From: Thermoplasmata archaeon | GTDB lineage: Archaea > Thermoplasmatota > Thermoplasmata > SG8-5 > JAGLSY01 | DNA: 6,947 bases | Assembly: GCA_023137005.1 (NCBI GenBank) | Contig: JAGLQE010000246.1 | Coordinates: 1-6,947 of the forward strand | Reading direction: 5' to 3' | Shown: piece after piece, positions 4,438 to 6,947 of the stretch | Numbering within the stretch: the stretch's first letter is position 1 | Layout: each line of letters begins with the position of its first letter | Notes under the pieces: model-generated | Told to the model about the DNA's origin: nothing | Seen by the model: the letters and a program-made list of their open reading frames with translations, nothing else | The model's database searches: none | Translations under genes and position numbers: made by a program

Positions 4438-6657
4438 TTACCAATATCCTATCTTGAAGGTTATCGTGGCCTGGTAAATTCCTTCAGGGGTTGCTCCAGG
4501 TACGGATACCCACCATTCGATCTCAGTGGCTCCGTATCCATTGAAGTCCGATCCCCACGGTCCGTAGGCTGTGGTTCCATTGTCTGTTGGATCTATCAGA
4601 TAGTTAACCTCGCTGAGATTACCCCATACCATTCTTTCCGAGCCTGCTGCTGCAAATGGACTTCCAAAGGTTCCCCACGATGCATTTATTTCAGTATATG
4701 GGTTATAATCGAATCCAGCAGGGAAAGCTCCGACAAGGCTGATGTTCACTTCAGTAGCGGCTATGGAATCCCCACCACTTGTCAGGTCCGGAATTGATAC
4801 ATTGACGTAGTACGGTGTGTTGGCCGAGTATGTTATGAAGCTGTTCGGCGCCATGAATTCGTTCACACTTCCAGGTGGTGCATTCACGCTTGGATTTCCA
4901 GTGATGCTGATATTGGTGTACATGAAGGTTCCGAATTCCTCATATGTCGTATTGCTGGCTCCCGGGAAGTCATTGTCATATACTTCCATCTGGAAGTTCC
5001 AGGAGTCGGCTCCATTGAATGAGTTCCCAGTGTCGAAGATATTAGTACTGGCTCCGCCGAATGGTCCCGCGGCTGCTCTCATCTGTCGTCCGAAGGTGAC
5101 ATTAATCCATACCGCGTACCGATCATCAATACCGAAAGGCCCGCTGCATCCGACGCTATCGAATGTGATCTCATCTGTTCCCGGGCTTGCGGTCGGGTAG
5201 ATCATTGTTCCGGCTACTCCGGCAGTTCCTGCCACTCCCTCATAGAACCTGGCCACGAACTTTTTTGTCCTGTGTGTGTCGTCGCTGAGCGGCATTAGTG
5301 CCTCCGTGCCCTCATCATACCATGCTGTGAGGTCGATGAAGGTATTGTTGACATTACCGATATCAAAGAGCTCATCCACACCATCGATGGTGTAGTTTAT
5401 CTCGGTGTAGAATGTGTATGTGTCGTCAATATCCACCTGTGTGTTCAGGGTAGAGGCCTGGCCAGCGTCGCTGGTCTCCCACATATCAATGTCGTATATG
5501 TGCGGGAAGGCTGCATTCACGGTCAAATATGTGTCAGAATTTTCAGCAGACAGGTATGAACCAACTGCACCCGTGTTACCAACGATCAAACCTGAACTTG
5601 GACTTGTCCATCCCTTTACATCCACACCATTGAAGTCAGGATAGCCAATGCCTTCAGTCATTTTTATTATTGGATCCGGAGCATCTGGGTGATAGTGATA
5701 TACCACTCCTCCCAAACCACCGTAGTATCCGACCACCATGGCCATATTGTCATCCGGATGCCAGCTTATGTCCGTTATGAGATATGTGCTATTGATCAAT
5801 GGCTGGGGACCGCTTAAATCAGTGAATGCATAGATATTCGCTGGTTCAACTCCATTATTGGAACCTCCCAGAAGCCCAGAATCTGCAAAACCATCTCTCC
5901 AATCTATTGACGTTAATGAAGCCATATCGGTCATATTCGTGGTATAATATGCAGGAATTGTAGTGCCTGGGTTTTCGAATTGATATATTATACCGTTGGC
6001 GCTTGAAAAGTTGGTGCCCACTGCATACCATATCGGAGTAGTGATGCTTTGATCCCATACAACATCATACAATGCCTCATCCTCGCCTGTCCATCCTGTT
6101 GTGACCTCGGTCCAACCTACGCCTTCTTCAAACCAGGCTGCATATGGAGTGGAAGCAATATTATCTATGCCCACTGCCAGGAAGGCGAAATTCACCATTC
6201 CATTCATGTCTGCAAGGCCCAATCCTTCAAAACGCGCATTGGTCGTTGCAGGTGCAACAAGGTCATTGAGCACACCTAATGCATAGCTCCAGGCCATTGT
6301 CTGGCCAGCATTATCATCTCCAACGATGTAGAAGCTGTCGAAATTAGCACTGTACTTGATATCAGCGAAGATATTGCCACTAGCCATATCCTTCTCACTG
6401 GTCCAGGCCATTGTATTTCTGGTGTATTTGTAGATGTGATCCGTACCACTCAGTATACCAAGGGCATAGCTACCATCTTCATGCCAGGCAACTTTGTTTA
6501 TATTGCCTGGATAATCTGTGCTTCGGTCTGCTAATGGTTTCGCTGAATCCTCTGCCGTCACCGTATTGTTCGGTGACACGATTATCATACTCGCGCATGC
6601 CATAGCAATCACAATTGCTACGGCCAACATTTTCTTTATTTCTATTTCTTTATTCAT
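4438..6657 (-). CDS. Secreted seven-bladed beta-propeller surface protein (739 aa)
   Basis: Residues 1-35 form a signal peptide: charged KEIEIKK, a hydrophobic core at 10-28 and likely cleavage near TVTA/ED. Seven repeats start at about residues 53, 98, 143, 197, 248, 294 and 342, each roughly 45-54 long. They read as hydrophobic-x-x-(I/V)-x-W-x-x-D, then a hydrophobic strand ending in (V/L)G and a short I-Y-x-(Y/F) strand; WHEDG (58-62) and WHPDD (299-303) are clear examples. This is the pattern of a WD40/BNR-like seven-bladed propeller. Residues 375-739 are beta-rich with no family I recognise, and the protein ends in FKIGYW without a transmembrane anchor or PGF-type sorting tail. About 13 N-x-S/T sequons in the mature part suggest an N-glycosylated exported protein. 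There are only two cysteines in the whole protein (21, in the signal peptide, and 504). The ATG at 6657 has AAAGGAG 10 bases upstream and an in-frame TAA 15 bases before. The function is unknown; adhesion, S-layer association or ligand binding are possibilities. Confidence 0.85.
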   Translation of the reverse strand: MNKEIEIKKMLAVAIVIAMACASMIIVSPNNTVTAEDSAKPLADRSTDYPGNINKVAWHEDGSYALGILSGTDHIYKYTRNTMAWTSEKDMASGNIFADIKYSANFDSFYIVGDDNAGQTMAWSYALGVLNDLVAPATTNARFEGLGLADMNGMVNFAFLAVGIDNIASTPYAAWFEEGVGWTEVTTGWTGEDEALYDVVWDQSITTPIWYAVGTNFSSANGIIYQFENPGTTIPAYYTTNMTDMASLTSIDWRDGFADSGLLGGSNNGVEPANIYAFTDLSGPQPLINSTYLITDISWHPDDNMAMVVGYYGGLGGVVYHYHPDAPDPIIKMTEGIGYPDFNGVDVKGWTSPSSGLIVGNTGAVGSYLSAENSDTYLTVNAAFPHIYDIDMWETSDAGQASTLNTQVDIDDTYTFYTEINYTIDGVDELFDIGNVNNTFIDLTAWYDEGTEALMPLSDDTHRTKKFVARFYEGVAGTAGVAGTMIYPTASPGTDEITFDSVGCSGPFGIDDRYAVWINVTFGRQMRAAAGPFGGASTNIFDTGNSFNGADSWNFQMEVYDNDFPGASNTTYEEFGTFMYTNISITGNPSVNAPPGSVNEFMAPNSFITYSANTPYYVNVSIPDLTSGGDSIAATEVNISLVGAFPAGFDYNPYTEINASWGTFGSPFAAAGSERMVWGNLSEVNYLIDPTDNGTTAYGPWGSDFNGYGATEIEWWVSVPGATPEGIYQATITFKIGYW
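4441..4625 (-). repeat. Direct repeat, copy 1 (3' end of propeller gene)
   Basis: This segment matches 6763-6947 at 179 of 185 positions with a constant offset of 2322 bases and no gaps. The differing positions are 4444, 4453, 4525, 4528, 4561 and 4600, and all fall in third codon positions. The match is cut off by the window edge, so the real repeat may be longer. Confidence 0.95.
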
Positions 6658-6759
6658 TTTCTCATCTCTCCTTTACTTTTCATATCTTTTCTCCTATTTT
6701 TCGTATCTTTCCTTTTTTATTTACCTCATTTTTCATGATTTTTTGGAATTTTATATCAC
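6658..6759 (-). promoter_or_regulatory. Purine-rich leader, TATA-like box and RBS of the propeller gene
   Basis: The minus strand between the two paralogues is almost entirely purine plus T. It contains AAAGGAG (6668-6674), 10 bases before the ATG at 6657, and a TATA-like ATATAAAAT (6748-6756) directly after the upstream gene's stop. Initiation about 26 bases past that box would leave a leader of some 65-70 bases. Related purine blocks (AGATAC/TGAAAA, then AGGAGAGATGAGAAAA) repeat through the leader. The box implies the gene can be transcribed separately from its upstream paralogue. Confidence 0.45.
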
Positions 6760-6947
6760 TCACCAGTATCCTATTTTGAAGGTTATCGTGGCCTGGTAAA
6801 TTCCTTCAGGGGTTGCTCCAGGTACGGATACCCACCATTCGATCTCGGTTGCTCCGTATCCATTGAAGTCCGATCCCCACGGCCCGTAGGCTGTGGTTCC
6901 ATTGTCTGTTGGATCTATCAGGTAGTTAACCTCGCTGAGATTACCCC
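6760..6947 (-). CDS. Tandem paralogue of the propeller protein, C-terminal fragment (window edge)
   Basis: The frame is open to the right edge of the window and ends in TGA at 6760-6762; only the last 61 complete codons are seen. All 61 residues are identical to residues 679-739 of the neighbouring secreted propeller protein, including the ITFKIGYW terminus. The rest of the gene, including any signal peptide and propeller, lies beyond the window. The stop codon differs (TGA here, TAA in the other copy), and similarity fades about five bases after the stop. The intergenic gap to the next gene's start is 102 bases, and both genes are on the same strand, so this is a tandem duplication or part of a longer array. 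Confidence 0.9.
   Translation of the reverse strand, partial: GNLSEVNYLIDPTDNGTTAYGPWGSDFNGYGATEIEWWVSVPGATPEGIYQATITFKIGYW
6763..6947 (-). repeat. Direct repeat, copy 2 (3' end of tandem paralogue)
   Basis: This is the partner of the repeat at 4441-4625, about 97 percent identical over the 185 bases visible. The 2322-base offset is close to one gene (2220) plus the 102-base spacer, the period expected of a tandem array. Confidence 0.95.

Noticed and set aside
4378..4797. 139-codon plus-strand frame over the hairpins and the end of the propeller gene
   Set aside because: It is the antisense shadow of a strongly supported minus-strand gene, begins within a hairpin and has no ribosome binding site or recognisable motif.
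6595..6602. Lipoprotein signal (cysteine at residue 21 of the propeller protein)
   Set aside because: The residues before the cysteine do not form a good lipobox and the hydrophobic core continues past it; an ordinary signal peptide cleaved near residue 35 fits better.

Overview
The window looks archaeal, from a euryarchaeon and plausibly a Thermoplasmatota-type lineage. The evidence is a membrane-anchored LonB protease, an archaeal-type NMN adenylyltransferase (NadM), an archaeal RecJ-like DHH nuclease, TATA/BRE-like promoters and a large, sequon-rich secreted beta-propeller protein. The lineage is inferred from gene types, not from a marker search. Base composition is moderate, with AT-rich intergenic stretches.

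Layout. Bases 1-741 (+) hold the C-terminal half of a RecJ/DHH nuclease whose start lies outside the window. It converges, with 3 bases between stops, on a minus-strand operon that reads right to left: lonB (1963-3984), a 61-residue Cys/His-rich orphan (1760-1945), nadM (1242-1763) and pncC (745-1218, or up to 1245). The last three are tightly packed, with ATGA overlaps or Shine-Dalgarno sites inside the upstream gene. nadM and pncC act on the same metabolite: PncC deamidates NMN to NaMN, and NadM adenylates NMN or NaMN.

Upstream of lonB lies a 453-base non-coding stretch (3985-4437). It contains a likely lonB promoter, an elaborately folded candidate RNA (about 4153-4310) and two further hairpins next to the stop of the following gene. 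The RNA candidate has a 6-bp closing helix, a 12-bp helix continuing to a tetraloop, and a roughly 23-position imperfect helix. A third hairpin competes with it and is followed by a U-rich tract. C-A mismatches on the + strand that become G-U pairs on the - strand, together with a GCAA tetraloop on the - strand, suggest it is transcribed from the minus strand. I do not recognise the family.

Bases 4438-6657 (-) encode a 739-residue secreted protein: a signal peptide, seven regularly spaced beta-propeller blades and a beta-rich C-terminal half. Beyond it, 6760-6947 (-) is the 3' end of a tandem paralogue. Its last 61 residues are identical to those of the first copy, and the six nucleotide differences are all silent, so the window's right edge sits in a tandem surface-protein array.
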